Source of the DNA: Daphnia carinata
Taxonomy: Eukaryota > Arthropoda > Branchiopoda > Diplostraca > Daphniidae
Assembly: GCF_022539665.2 (NCBI RefSeq)
Contig: NC_081337.1
Span: forward strand, 11,277,768-11,341,767
Direction of reading: 5' to 3'
DNA length: 64,000 nt
How positions within the stretch are numbered: the stretch's first letter is position 1; each line of letters starts with the position of its first letter. This document shows positions 32,000 to 44,355 of the stretch, one piece after another. The notes beneath the pieces are model-generated. The model searched no databases. It was not told the origin of the DNA and saw only the letters and a program-made list of their open reading frames with translations. The translations under genes were made by a program, and so were the position numbers.

Positions 32000-33200
32000 G
32001 GGGGGCATAGCCTGCGCAAGAGAGTAATAGGAAGATAGAGATAAAAAAAAGTATACTTTAAAATTCTCGAACCAATTGGTAAAGGTTCCGAGACCTGATT
32101 TTTCGGCTGCTGAAATGACGATTGCAGATGTCCCTGTACGTTACTTTGATTGGGTTCAGTCGCGGAATGTTAATTTATGGCTTCTGTAGGGCTTCCGTGT
32201 ATGCAGGATTGGTTTGATGCTTGTACTTAAAAAAAATCGACGTCTTGGTAGCGGAGAGCGTCAGGCAAGTCGCGTTGCGGGTTGACTATGGATGCTTCGA
32301 CCGGTCGCCAAGTGTTGTTGCAGTAGGTAGAGGCTTGTCTTTGAAATTAACGATTCCACCAGCACAGTAGCATGGCTTTAATCTCGTGAGTTCCCAAAGA
32401 GATCGGTCAAGAGTATAATTGTAAGGCGTGTGGTCCTTTGCCCCCTTCAACAAATGCCCCCGTGGGTGGTGGACGATTGGCTCTCACGCCATTACAGTTG
32501 TCCCCCCCCCCCATTGTGAAATATATCGCGTTTAATTTTCAACTAAATTCTACAAATAAAGAGGAGAAACAGAAAATCTGATTTTCTGTTTCTCCTCTTT
32601 ATTTGTAGAATTTAATGTAAAAGATGGTGGAAGTTGCGGATTTCGGCGAGTTCGCTGGCTATGTCTAGTTATTGGTGAATCGCCATCATCTGACAGGAGT
32701 TGAGGCAGTCGTCTGACGCGAAGTGAGGGGCGACGTGCGGCTGAAAAGGACGTTTCCTATGTTGAACTGGCATTAACAACAGACATCGGAGTAGGGTTTA
32801 CACAAGACCTCGTCAACAACCGTCGTCTTGGATACACCGTGGGTCTTTCCTCGACGGGAGAAAAGTTAGAGACCCACCTATCAGCAACTTGCTGGGAAAA
32901 TAAACCGGTCTTATTTCATGTGTTAGAATAATAACATATTGTTCTATATTTACGTTAGGTTCCGTGAAATTCCTACATAGTTGCAGAAATTCCCGTAGGC
33001 TTATTTCCCCTTCAATGAAGCAGTTTTTTCTTTTTTTTTCTCCACCATTTCGTCCTTTTTCCGCTGTCGCACTGGTTTTGGCCTCGTGGAACGCCTGTCT
33101 GCTAATTGGGCCTCATAGTCCCGAAATTTCGCATTTTCGGCTTCTTTGAAGAAAGCTTATAAATAATAAAGTAAAGCATTATTAAATTCTAAGGTTAGGT
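32000..33200. other. Non-coding stretch with LTR-like fragments
   Basis: No ORF of note. GC-rich segments at 32250-32480 and 32640-32900, ending in AATAAACCGG, look like LTR or UTR debris. A perfect palindrome (32544-32614) lies inside. Confidence 0.35.
32544..32614. repeat. Perfect 71-bp palindrome
   Basis: Two 35-base arms are exact complements around a single T at 32579. The core reads CAGAAAATC-T-GATTTTCTG. No such perfection is expected for old DNA, so it is either recent or an assembly fold-back artefact. Confidence 0.9.
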
Positions 33201-33209
33201 GATTATTCT

Positions 33210-35020
33210 TTACTTACACAGGAAAACCCAAACGTTGAGATGTGAACCTCCCATGCGTTTGTTTAACCATGAGTGCCATGATTCGACAAAATTATTGGTC
33301 CGGTGTGTCATCCGAAAACGCTGAAGACTTTCGGAGAGACCTCGCCGATCCAGTACAAGAGGAAGTAGGCATTCAGTTTCTTGATTCCTTCCTGGATTGC
33401 TTTTTAGTTTCCCGTCGAAGGCCATTTGCATAGTGCTCGTGAATGTCCTAGAAAAATTTTCACTTTTAACTTGTTTTGGTTTGAATAGAAATAACAGGAG
33501 CTTACTTCGTATCCTGCCAAAATCCTATTTGCTGGTAAAAGGGCCAGAGCGATGATTTCCTTTACGTATTTCCCGATTGTTGGATGGTTGGAGTACGCAT
33601 TTTGAAGGCCATGTTTCTGCACCGTTCTCCATATAGCCTAAGAATTCAAAGTAGGTAATTAAACACATAAAAAGCAACTAGTAAATCAATACCTTCGAAT
33701 AGTGAAAGAAACAGGCGACAGCTTCGCTTCCATGAAACGCTGCAGTTAGAGACCCCCGGATTGCTGCCTCATAGTCGCACATGACCAGATCCTAGCCTAT
33801 GAAATGATCGGGATTTAATTGATCAAAAACGTCAATAAGTAGTTGATAGGAAAACTAGCGCTTCTTTGCCTTCAGCGACTTTCACGTGACCTCGATCAAA
33901 CTGGCCGCCTTCAAATGCATCACTAAGAAATAATGAAAGTAAAATGTAGCATCCGTTTAAAACAAAATACATTGTAAATGCATTGCCAGTACTCAGGATA
34001 TTGTTGTATTAAATCATGTTACAGTTTCTTCCATTTATACAAACAATTGCGCAGGGAAAGTACAACAAAGACCTACAAAATACATACACATATCATAATA
34101 CTATTTACATACACTCGCGAAGGGAAGCCAGCAGTAACGTAGAGCTCCTTCTTAAAGGACTTACGCGAGGGCGGCCACCTAACAGCAGAGCCCCCTCTTA
34201 GCGTCCTATCGGACATCGGGCCAAATCCCGACTCCCAGTGTAAATAAAAGAGAGGCCAGAGGTCCATTCATGTTCGACCTGACCTCTAGAGGTGGAAAGA
34301 CAGTAATAAGGAAAACAAACACGGTAATAAGGTACGTCAATAGAGGGCAGAACTTGCAGCGCAGACCAAAGAGGGCAACAGTTGCAACAATCAGCTACTT
34401 CCAGAATCGACTAGGGGATTGGTGGTTGTCGTCTGCGCTTGGCCCGCTGCATCCTACGTTGCATTGCTTTGCCGTATCCGATAGGAACGCCTTGATGCCT
34501 ATGATAACAAATCTTTAAATATCTTAGAAATCTTTAACATACAGTGGCTAGATACTTACTCACGACGAACGGCATCGAAAACCACTTTAGGTCGTTTACG
34601 ATCAAGTCCGACTGCATCAACGCATACGTTGACTACGTGTCTGTGGGTGAGGATTGTGGGGGTTGTCTCCCTGCCTGAAAAACAGTCCAGATTCCATGTC
34701 AGATTTAATCCGGGCGTTGCAACCACCGTTTGCTTTTTTGTGGTTTTTGCAGTGGTAAATTATGGAATACGCTCTACCAAAAATGGTAGAAATAAAATAT
34801 ATTTATTTTTTTAATTGTTTCATTATCTCAAATAAATTCGTCCTAAGTCCTCTTCTGCAAGTGGTAAACGAAGCCTTTTTTGGAATTGTAACGAGTTCCG
34901 TTATATTTCACATCTTTAACTGGTTCGACAGTAGGATACTCGTCTTCTTCAAAAAGCATTTTGGTTTGACGCGAGAGATAGAAATGGGAAGATGCGCTAG
35001 GCGTGTAAAAGAAGACTGCA
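33210..35020 (-). pseudogene. Second MULE transposase pseudogene with FLYWCH finger
   Basis: On the minus strand an N-terminal FLYWCH-type zinc finger is recognisable in two parts: 'YNGTRYNSKKGFVYHL' near 34870-34920, and 'YHCKNHKKANGGCNARIKSD' then 'HNPHP' near 34640-34745. The DDE region follows at about 33725-33800 ('VMCDYEAAIRGSL', 'ACFFHYSK'). Next comes 'VQKHGLQNAYSNHPTIGKYV' at 33615, and finally 'RTNNFVESWHSWLNKRMGGS' at 33270, with the catalytic Glu. Stops and frame changes are frequent. A 388-base LTR (34002-34389) has been inserted in the middle. This family is different from the MULE at 21218-25095, since the shared motifs differ at many residues. Element ends were not found. Confidence 0.75.
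34002..34389 (+). mobile_element. Solo LTR, same family as 52811-53247
   Basis: Starts TGTTGTATTAAATC and ends GTTGCAACA. The central part (CGCGAAGGGAAGCCAGCA, GGGCCAAATCCCGACTCCC, TTCGACCTGACCTCT) matches the LTR inside the BEL fragment at 52811-53247. AATAAA occurs at 34242. The target duplication is not clear here. Confidence 0.65.
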
Positions 35021-35029
35021 TGCAAAAAA

Positions 35030-36475
35030 TTGCATTTTTTTTCTTTTTAGTTACTATATATACTTTTTCAAACGTTATCTCTTTTTGCGCCATACGGCAA
35101 AAATGAAACGGAGATAACGCGGAAACAGGTCTCTGGAGAACGATCACAGTCGCTTTGCTTGTCTTTTTCCTCTGCCGACATTTCTTGCAGTTAACTAAGA
35201 AGGAAAATCGTAAGTGATAATGGGCTTGTCCCACGAAATTGATCGTGATGTGTTTGATTGATTTCCATCTGCCGCAGATATATCCAGGAAAGTTAAAAGC
35301 TGCCTTTTTATCACTCATCGTTTGTAGTCCATTTTCGTGTGTGAAGTGCGTGTGGCAGGCTCGCAGAGACCGTCGGAGAATTGGAGAAGTCCGACTCCAC
35401 TTGGGTTGTTGCAGTTGCATATTGTGGTCTGGAATACATTTGCCGGTGAGAGGGTAAACGTGAAGAACAGCAGGATCTAGGGTAATCGTAAAAACATATC
35501 CGTTTTACTTACATATTCCTTGGCAGTACTTTCGGATAACGGTCGCAATGGGAGGAGTTAAAGAGAAAATATGGTAATGCTGCTGTGGTGTGAAGGTGAG
35601 GAAAGGGTACGCGGTGAAGTGACTGTAGAGGCAGAAGAAAGAAACTGGCGATGTAGCTGCTGTGACGTACGTTCGCGTACTTTTTTTGTATCCATTTTTA
35701 TTCTGGCGAGAGGGAATTCGGGGGTAGTTGGTTTCTCGAAGGGGAGTTTACACGACGAATGGGTAATTTTAACTCTGGCGGGAGCGTGAAGAGGGACATG
35801 CCGGGGGAAGGAGTGTGTTCATGTAAAGGGTAGCTAGGGGAGATTCTCCTTGAGTATAAGGGTGTTCGTAACTTATCCGTTTTTATCCGGAGCATCTTAA
35901 GGGGTGAAAGGAAGGGAAGTGGTCTGCGTGATAACCGTGCCATGCAGTGTCGTAAACATGAGTGGGGGGTTAAAATGGAATTTGAGGAGCAGGCAGTGTG
36001 GTAATTTGTTCATATGGCAATGTAGGGAAGATGAGGAAATTATTGACGGCGCACTTTACTGTTGCCCGTGGCGTACCCTCGGGGCATCGGCAGAGGGAAG
36101 AGAAATTTAGCGAAGGAAGCTGGCTATGAGCGGTGTGAAACAGCTAAAGAAATGGATAGTGGAAGACGGCTTAGAATCGATATGTGCGATGCGGGAATTT
36201 TAACCGCGTTGATCTATAGTATCTTCCGCTTTTTTGTATATGTATATATATCTACTCTGTTGTTGTTTGTTGTGTTTTTATTTATTCTTTGTATGTTGGC
36301 TTGTTTGTTTGGTTTTTTGTGCTGTTGTTGTTTTTTTAGATACTTTACGACACTTTTATTTTTAGTACTAGTTTTTTTCCTACATGCGTTAGTTGAGCCG
36401 TTCATTTCCAGGAGCAAGCAAAAGAGAGAGAAAAAGAGACGAAGATTTTTTTGTTTTGATTGCTTGTTTCTGTAA
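35030..36475. other. Stretch without recognised gene; hydrophobic plus-strand ORF at its end
   Basis: The plus-strand ORF 36062-36475 ends in a very hydrophobic, T-rich-encoded segment (36200-36400) that would be membrane-spanning if translated. Upstream frames are broken. The composition can arise from a T-rich tract alone, so no gene is called. Confidence 0.3.
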
Positions 36476-37066
36476 TTATTTTTTTGTTGCAGTTATTTGT
36501 ACATTTACATTATTGGGTACGAAATAATTGCTAGTACAATTGAAACTATGAATAGAAAAATCTCCCTGTTGATGGAGATCCGTCCATGGCTGGTGTATGG
36601 AGGGTTGATAGGCAGCAGCGTTAGCATCCTTGTGGACATCCTGCTCTAAGCTGCTGGCGGCCATTCTGCTCAAGGAGAACCAAACGGCGCCCATTACCGT
36701 TCGCTGGTTACCGGTTGCTGTAGCTACGTACCGATCAAGGGCGAAGATGTTATTCAAATAGGAGAGTCCCTTTGCGTAGTGGGTGACGCTCGATAGTGAG
36801 TTTTGGTTGAGGAAGTATTGGTCTAGGTCATCGTCAGAGAGGAACTGGCACAGTTCTTCCGACGAGGAGCAGACGTCCGGGAGACTTACGATCTCGCTGC
36901 CGTCCGTGGTTTCCGGGTCGATGATCTTGTTCAGGTTTAGGCTCTCCAGCCCCCAAACATCCTCGATGATACTCCAGTCCTTCTCGGAGATATTTTTGAG
37001 GGCAATGTTATTAACGCTGAACGAATGGCAGATTGGGTGAGCAGAGACGTCATGGCTAGAGACTAC
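36476..37066 (-). CDS. Unrecognised 196-codon open segment
   Basis: The minus strand is open for 196 codons after an in-frame TAG at 37069-37067 and ends with TAA at 36478-36476. No early ATG is present. A splice acceptor-like AATTAG immediately precedes the open segment, so it could be the last exon of a gene. The translation is soluble, acidic in its first half ('LPDVCSSSEELCQFLSDDDL') and contains 'AVWFSLSRMAASSLEQDV'. I recognise no domain. It is GC-richer than its neighbours, and the copia remnant starts just upstream, so any gene has been cut there. Confidence 0.4.
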   Translation of the reverse strand, partial: VVSSHDVSAHPICHSFSVNNIALKNISEKDWSIIEDVWGLESLNLNKIIDPETTDGSEIVSLPDVCSSSEELCQFLSDDDLDQYFLNQNSLSSVTHYAKGLSYLNNIFALDRYVATATGNQRTVMGAVWFSLSRMAASSLEQDVHKDANAAAYQPSIHQPWTDLHQQGDFSIHSFNCTSNYFVPNNVNVQITATKK

Positions 37067-37079
37067 CTAATTCCCACAA

Positions 37080-40000
37080 TAGAATGTCAGCAACAATATT
37101 TTTAATTAACTGCCATACTGCCCACTAGATATGGAAGAGCCTGTCAATCCAACACCTGCCTAACGCTGTTGTGAATCAACATGTACTTTAACAAAAATTC
37201 CCAAATAACTGAAATCGAGACCATAACATCAAAGATACATGACGTTGACGCACCTGTGAGTGCTATCCAAATCATCTCCAAGATATATGCACCATACCTC
37301 CAAGCTATCGCATCTTTATAACAGCCTGAGTCAATGTACCAGCAGAAGAAAGAACTTTGTCTCTTCTTACATCACGATTCTTAAAAGAAGAAAGCATGGT
37401 CAAACGATGACAAAAGTAGAGCAAGACTAAACGGACATCGCTTTGTCGGCACGCAATTTTCCAAATTAAATGTATCTGAAGCGACGATATGCGCTCTGAG
37501 AGGAAGTAGAAGCCGAGAAGGTAGAGGTCGATGGGTCATCAAGACGGTACAGCCCCTATTTGCAGCCTTCACATTGCATAGATTGCAACAGAGTCCATCA
37601 CACAATAAAAGTATGTCAAAACCGCAAACGTGACGAGTTTGACGCACAGCAGAGAGACGAACGTGCAGCAGTGATGATTGATCAGCGACGCCCACCTGAC
37701 GATAACAGCTTCATGTGTGATACAACATCTTTTATCACTCGGAGTTCAGACAATTGGTTTGCTGATTCCGGTGCCACACATCACATGTCAGGCCAACAAC
37801 AATAGTTTAAGAACTTAACAACAGTAAAATCCAACTTATGGTCTGTGAATAGCGTTGGTGGTACGCGACTGGTGGTGCAGTCATGGAGAAATAGAATTTA
37901 CTGCAAAGGTCAATGGAGTAAAGGGCGTTACGACGGTCAATATGGTTCTTTTCGTTCCAGATCTAGGAACCAACCTTCTATCCATCACGGATGTAACAGA
38001 AGTTGGTGTAACTGTGCATTTTGTCGAATCAAGTGTAACCTTTAATCGCAATGACAGCGTGCTTAGTTAGGAAGAAGAATCGACAGGAAACTCTATCATC
38101 TACACATTTCTGTAAACCCGCCACTTGAATCTGCCTTATTTGTGGGACCACCGCCACCGTCTATCGAAGTATGGCAACAACGATTTGCGTTGAGAGAGAG
38201 AAAGAAATTGGACTCGAAAAGCACAAAGTGCTACATTGTCGGATATTCAACTAGCCAAAAGGCGTATAGGTTTTGGGACCCTAAAACCAAGAAAATCAAG
38301 ATCAACAAGGAAGTAATTTTTAACGAACAAATCTATCACGTCCCAATGCCAGCATCCAAAACAGACAACAGACAACACCAACAGCCTGAAATGCTGCACA
38401 CCAAATCTTCTAAGTGCCACACCCTAGTCAAATGAAATTAGGCAACCACCAGTAGCCATTCAGGTATTGGAAGAGAGTAGTAATACAGAACCTTTTTTGT
38501 CAATCGTCAATCAAGGACCAGCAGATGTTCCGCTTGCCATACACAGTAAGGAAGCCACAATGCCAGCACTCCAGCACCATCGTCATTCTCTTTATCCCTT
38601 ACGAGTACGATAACACAAAAGGTAATAGGATGAGGCACTTCAATCTCTCATTCGAATCAATGAACTGACGATCAACTATGGAAGCACGCTAATCAAGATG
38701 TATACAACTACTTAATCACTCTCAAATTCCCAAGCATTTTCCACTCGGTTGGTCCCCGATAAAAACCCCGTTGAATCTTTAAAATCAAACCAGGAGAACA
38801 TGAGGCATACCCACGCTACAAAGCAAGACTGGTTGCCAAAGGTTTCACGCAACGATTTGGACTAGAATTATGACAAAACATTTATGCTCCCGTAGCCAAA
38901 CAAGACACCCTAAGAGTGGTGTTGTCTTATGTTATAACACGCGACATTGAAATGCACCAATTCGACATCAAAACTGCCTTCCTTTACGGTCAGCTGGACG
39001 AAGAAGTTTACTTGGAGCACCCAGAAGGTTTTACTGTGGACGGACAAGAAAAACTGTATTGCCATCTGCACAAATGTCTTTACGGTCTGAAGCAGGCTTC
39101 TCGCGTATGGAACCGCCATTTCGAGTTTTTTTTAAGGAAATCTAAGGACTCAAACAAAGCAATTCGGACGCTTGCCTCTACCTTCGGCGCCAAGAACAAG
39201 AACTTGTGATAGTGGTTATCTGGGTAGACGATGGCCTGATCTGCAGCAGCAGCACTTATTGTATCCTTGAAATAATTCAATATTTAGGCATTTCAAGATG
39301 AGATATTCAGAAGGAAACCATTTTGTTGGGCTGCCAATCACCCGGAATAAAAAGGAGAAAACTCTCTGTGTGTCACAACCCGACTAACCCAGAAAGATCC
39401 TTAAACGTTTTCAAATGGACAAATGCAACCCAATTATTCTGCCGGTTACCCCTAACTTCACTCAATAGGCCTAACCAATGTGACAGGACATTCAAAGTCC
39501 CATTTAAGGAGGCCATCGGCTCATTATCTCCTGATCTCATCACGACCGGAAATAGCATTCGCCATCAACCAAGCATCACAATTCAGCGAGCAGCGTCAAC
39601 CCCATCACTGGTTGGCAGTCAAAAGGAATTTTTCCTACCTGCACGGCACCTGCAACTATGGTGTCCGTTTTAGTCCAATCATAAATCCTATTACTGTTTA
39701 TACAGACTCTGATTACGCTGGAAACATACACACACGGAAGTCAACTTCAGGATTCATTTTCATCCTCAATGGAGGCCCGGTTGCTTGGACCCGTCACCGT
39801 CAAAAATGCGTAGCCCTTTCCACCACGGAAGCCAAATTTGTTGCGGCATTTGAAGCAGCCAAAGCAAGTATATAGTTCCGTTGCTTGCTGCTAGAAATGA
39901 TCCCAGAATGGAGCGGATGTTTACCTTTAATGTGCAACAACCTGTCATCGGTCGAACTAATTGGAAATCCCAAACTTCACATTAAAACAAAACACATTGA

Positions 40001-40170
40001 CGTACGTTACCAATTCATCAGAGAACAACCAGATGCGATGGAAACTGAGATTAAGTACACTCACACCAGCCAACAACTTGCGGACCCATTTACAAAAGCT
40101 CTTCCAAATACACGTTTCTCTGAACTACGAGAAAGAGTCGAAGTAACAAATGTACCCTATATCTAATTTT
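37080..40170 (+). pseudogene. Ty1/copia retrotransposon polyprotein, degenerate
   Basis: Plus-strand pieces in copia order: gag-like sequence about 37270-37550, a CCHC knuckle 'CIDCNRVHHTIKVC' at 37575, and the protease motif 'FADSGATHHMSG' near 37755. The C-terminal part of integrase ('LDSKSTKCYIVGYSTSQKAY') is at 38200. Reverse transcriptase is at 38890-39200 ('FDIKTAFLYGQLDEEVYL', 'CLYGLKQASRVW'), with a 'WVDDGLI' block at 39222. RNase H follows at 39700-39870 ('DSDYAGNIHTRKSTSGF') and the copia tail 'KHIDVRYQFIREQ' at 39990. The enzyme set would copy RNA into DNA and insert it. The integrase core is deleted, and stops and frame shifts separate the blocks. LTRs were not resolved; 40171-40600 is the expected place for the 3' one. 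Confidence 0.82.
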
Positions 40171-41285
40171 TTTTAAATTTGATTTACAAATAATTATGCT
40201 GATACTTGTAGAAGAGAAATCATCACAGCAAATTCTCTGTTTGTAGAAGCTATGTATTTTGTTTGTTCATATTACATGGTTGAAGAGTAGTGACAGAAAT
40301 GGACAAACATGTTAATGTTATTCACTAGATGTCAGCACAAGTTTTCCCTTAACTATCATCATAACTGGATTGTTTAATCTTTTGTTTTCTCTCTGACGTT
40401 CTCTTTTCTTTCAAAGAAGGTGTCAGGTGTGATTTTGCTCTTTTTTGCCTGGAATTCATCTCTTGCGCTATACTCTGATACTATTTCTATATCTGTTCGA
40501 GTGATATTACTCAGGTAATAATTCAATGTAATGTAATTGTGTGTTCATATACTAAATCACTATATTCAGCGAACCAATACGAGACCTTTTCAGACAGAAG
40601 CCCCGTGTAATGGTGCCATTCTTATATTTTCAATGGAACTCGCGATGTGTTTTACCAACAATGATGAACATATTTTACAGGCAAGGGCATTATAATACAA
40701 AAGGAAATTGGAATGCAAGAAGAACAGAAATACAATTCAGAAACACAAAATAAAAGGAGATAAGCGTAATTCGAACTTACCGTGGTAGCACGAGCAAGAC
40801 AAACCGAAGGGAAACGAAACGAATGAGACGTAATACAATTCGTTTACACGTCGACGAGACACAGGTAGGGGTTCGAATGGTTAATGCGGATAACGATTGA
40901 ACTGTACATGAAAACATCAAGGTTCGGAGTAAGTTTAATTAAGTCAAACTAATTTACGAAACACTAACGTAAAAGTATTGTTTACAACACAAGTCTACTA
41001 ATGAAGAAAAAGGCAACTAGATGACTTGGAGACAGCTACTGGACTCGGTGACAATTTCTTGGCTGATCTTCCTTAGTTTCTGGGTTCTCCATAAAACTTC
41101 GTGCTTTGGCAACGTGGTGTTGTTCGAAAATGTGCATCGCGCGTGCAACCAAACAAAAGATGTGTCTTACATGGCGTGATGCTGATGACGTATGGATAAG
41201 TCACATGTGTGAATCAGCTAGCAGGTGTTCATCTAGGTCACCCGTGTTGCACATATTGTGTTGCAACTAACAAGTCTAGACTTGG
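40171..41285. other. Non-coding stretch between copia and BEL remains
   Basis: No ORF of note. It probably contains the copia 3' LTR (somewhere in 40180-40600) and the BEL 5' LTR; no repeat partner is in the window to define either. Confidence 0.35.
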
Positions 41286-42217
41286 TAATAACGGCAATTA
41301 ATAAAGATGCCAGGAAGGAGAATACATCGTAGACGTATATTTGGTTTTCTTACACTAGCATGGAATGACGGTCGACGGGGAGGTTTAGAGACCAGGAGCC
41401 TTGACACCTTTAATTCCTGTCTCAGTAGCAGAGCGGCGACGTACCCAGAATGCCTACAGAATTGCAGCCAACCAAACTCACAACTTTTCACCAAAGCCCA
41501 CTAATTGTCCTCCAACTCGCAGTTATCAGACCTCATCCAATCGATCTTCAACAGGCTCCTTGTCAGCTCAAAATGCCTTTCGTCCTTTCTGTTCAAGTGT
41601 CAAGGCGAGGATAAGCTAGAAAACTGTGGTAAAATTTACATCTTTGGTGATAAGAGAAATTTTTGTTAGCTTTCAGTGCCAAGTACCTGTTGTGTTTTGG
41701 GTGTTTTGGTACGGAACATTCCGCTAGGTTTCGTGCCGAGAAGAAAGCTCGTAGATATTCAGAATGCCGTCTTCATTCCCACAGCCTTCTCTACGACCCA
41801 ACCATAGTATCTAGTAGTCCACCGTCAGAAGCATCTAGATCATCGACGGTGCTAACCGGAAATCTGATACTACGAGTTGCCATGGGAATGATGCAGCTTA
41901 AGGTCCTGGATTGCTATTGAAATTCAGTTTGGGCAAACGTTTTCGTATACCAGGGAAGCGACTCTACTTTGACAATACTGGGATTCATTAATGTCCCGTA
42001 AACCGATGTTTGTCAGATCCTGACAGTGGATAGTGCTCGGGTGTGGCGAATCGCTACTCATCACAATGCCTAAAGTTCCAGCGAGATATTGTATCTGTCA
42101 TACTTCTCTTCCTGCTGCTGCTAGCGAAACTTCTGTGGCGAAATGGACGACCTTGAAGCTGCATTGCGCACGTTTTGTGGATCTTCTGGTCACGGAAACA
42201 GGTGGAAGAGTCGATAT

Positions 42218-42604
42218 TGCAACAATTGAATAAGTCAGGTTGCGGGGTTTCAAGTTTATTTTAAAATCGGCACCAACATTACAAAAATCTGCACAACTAG
42301 TACTTGTGACGGCTAAAGGGGGACTCTCTTCGGGCAGCTGGGGCGCGGGTTTTTATACCACGCTTTAGCTTGGGGACGCCAAAGTTAGCGTAGGGACGCT
42401 AAAGTTTGCGTGGGGTCAAAGAACAGAAACAGACTGTTACGCGAGAAGCGGGGTCAACTGATTTATTTCCTGTCGTTGACACCCTGTTGTGCGTAAAAAA
42501 GGGTAATAAAAAAAAACGAGACAAGAGAGTCAGTGGGGGGGCGGAGGGGGAAAAATCGACATATGCAATACATCACACAGTCTAGTTTATCGTGAGTCCT
42601 TACA
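42218..42604 (-). repeat. 3' LTR of the non-autonomous element
   Basis: On the minus strand: TATA box at 42358-42351. Just upstream are two and a half copies of a 20-base repeat (AACTTTAGCGTCCCTACGCT type, about 42362-42412), and AATAAA near 42255. Confidence 0.88.
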
Positions 42605-42816
42605 TGACTCCCCTCCTTGGAAGATTGCGTCCCGCAATCTATTTTTCAAGAAACAACAGTTGCAGTAGGAGTTGGACAGCTAAAACAGAAACATTTGTGA
42701 ACCATTGTCGCCTTGGTCTTCGTTCTCAGAAGACACAGGAATTTTTACTTGAAACGGAAAATTGCGAACAGAACAAAATACACCTATAAACGAACATCAA
42801 AATAGCGCGGGTCTCA

Positions 42817-43220
42817 GTGTGGCGTGTTCCGTTGAAGGACTCAGAGGCCCTCGAGCACGGGGCTCGGTACAATAAATCTGAGCTAAAGTGTCTAAACCTA
42901 GACAGTCTTTAAGAATCAGATTCATAACAACAAAGCAAAGAATATGGAAAAAGTGAGTAGCGACGCGGGCGTCGAGGAGCGCGGAGCTCCGTGTGGCGTG
43001 TTCCGTTATAGGACTCAGAGGCCCTCGAGCACGGGGCTCGGTACAATAAATCTGAGTTAAAGCGTCTAAACCTAGACAGTCTTTAAGAATCAGATTCATA
43101 ACAACAAAGCAAAGAATATGGAAAAAGTGAGTAGCGACGCGGGCGTCGAGAAGCGCGGAGCTCCGTGTGGCGTGTTCCGTTGAAGGACTCAGAGGCCCTC
43201 GAGCATGGAGCTCGATACAG
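42817..43220 (-). repeat. 174-bp tandem repeat inside the LTR element
   Basis: Units start at 42817, 42991 and 43165, exactly 174 bases apart; the third is partial. A unit is 58 codons long, so one minus-strand frame (42797-43285) stays open with 58-residue repeats ('ARGPLSPSTEHATRSSALLD'). Translation is possible but unproven; an RNA or packaging role is equally possible. Confidence 0.85.
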
Positions 43221-43603
43221 ATACAATTGCCTCTGTATAAGGTGTGCCTAAACCTAGAGCACAGCTTCAGCAACAGAAAGGTCAATAAGTGAAGGAGCGA
43301 GGCTGTAACCCCAATAAAACTTCAGATGTCCAAGCAAAAATAACATAAAGGGTCGTTGGTTACTAAGATGTCCTGTTTTTGTTTAAATTAATAAATTGGG
43401 AGCGGAAAAGGGTAGAAGCAAGACGAGTTGAGAGTTTTTTTTTTCTTTTACCGCGGTGTCTGTAAATGTTATGGTGCCGATGATCTAAGGGATACTACTT
43501 TTAAATGCAAGAGAGGTTGGAGAGTTGTGGGAGCGTCTATTGTAGCGTTGGTATTCTGGTGTCGGTTTCGTCAATTTTCCGTGCGGGTGTCGGTGTTGAA
43601 GGG

Positions 43604-44266
43604 TTAGGCGGCAGGGCAGAGAAGCGCGCTCCGTCTTAGCGCGAAGGGCGACGGTGCTTCCGTGCAGTGTAAGCTACCATGTTTCTTGATTTTCGCCGTT
43701 GATCGCGGTCGATCGCTATTTTGAATTTTTTCAGATCCTTGTGTAGCGTTCAGGACGCTTAAGATGTCGCTTAGCGCCTTCTGTGTCTCGTTTTGTGGCC
43801 CTAAGGCGTGGAATAGCTTCACTTGGTCCAGAAATTTCCATTCCGAACTGTCACCGCGGTCAGAAAAGTGGTCGGCCTTAACTGCAATTGTTTGTTCGCC
43901 GATATCTTCTCCTGTCAACGTGACTAAAGTTGCGTTCTTGTTGTTTGTTTTGGGGAGGGATATGGCGAAAACAGGTCTTTCGGTAGCCCGATTTTCCCAC
44001 GTTGGTGTCGTAGCATATTCATCCATAAGTATGCTGTTTTCTTTTTGATGCGTTTCCCTTTCTTCGCATTTTGACGGGCAGGAAGATGCTGTGCCCAATG
44101 TATCTTGGCTTGCGACGACACCAGTCGAAAAAGCGGTTCGAAATTTTTTAATTTTGAACGTTTTACTCACAAATTTTGTTATTTTCTTGATTTTTTCTAT
44201 CAGCGACGCCTTCATTTTCTTCCTTGTTGCCTTAATAGCAGAATAATTTTCTTCAGTTCTCGTCAT
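43604..44266 (-). CDS. ORF of the non-autonomous LTR element (unrecognised)
   Basis: This is the first long ORF after the primer site, with ATG at 44266, 220 residues. The N-terminus is strongly basic ('ATRKKMKASLIEKIKKITKF'). The middle is mixed, and the C-terminus ends 'LRRSALLCPAA'. Its position and basic start suggest a gag-like RNA-binding product, but no zinc knuckle or capsid motif is visible, so function is unknown. The frame is fully open and there is a TATA box upstream in the LTR, so it may be translated. Confidence 0.55.
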   Translation of the reverse strand: MTRTEENYSAIKATRKKMKASLIEKIKKITKFVSKTFKIKKFRTAFSTGVVASQDTLGTASSCPSKCEERETHQKENSILMDEYATTPTWENRATERPVFAISLPKTNNKNATLVTLTGEDIGEQTIAVKADHFSDRGDSSEWKFLDQVKLFHALGPQNETQKALSDILSVLNATQGSEKIQNSDRPRSTAKIKKHGSLHCTEAPSPFALRRSALLCPAA

Positions 44267-44355
44267 GTTCGGCGGAGAATTGGTCGAGAAAAGGTTTGGT
44301 AGCGCGTCCTAACGGCCAAGCTTCGGTCGGCGGGTTCGTCCTCGCTGCCACCACA

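Noticed and set aside
34908-35420. 170-codon minus-strand ORF as an independent gene
   Set aside because: It overlaps the MULE FLYWCH region in another frame and has no recognisable domain.
36062-36475. Membrane protein gene
   Set aside because: The hydrophobic stretch is explained by a T-rich tract, upstream frames are broken, and no related protein is recognised.
42797-43285. 162-codon minus-strand ORF as a gene
   Set aside because: It is created by the 174-base tandem repeat, which keeps frame by length. Recorded as a repeat instead.
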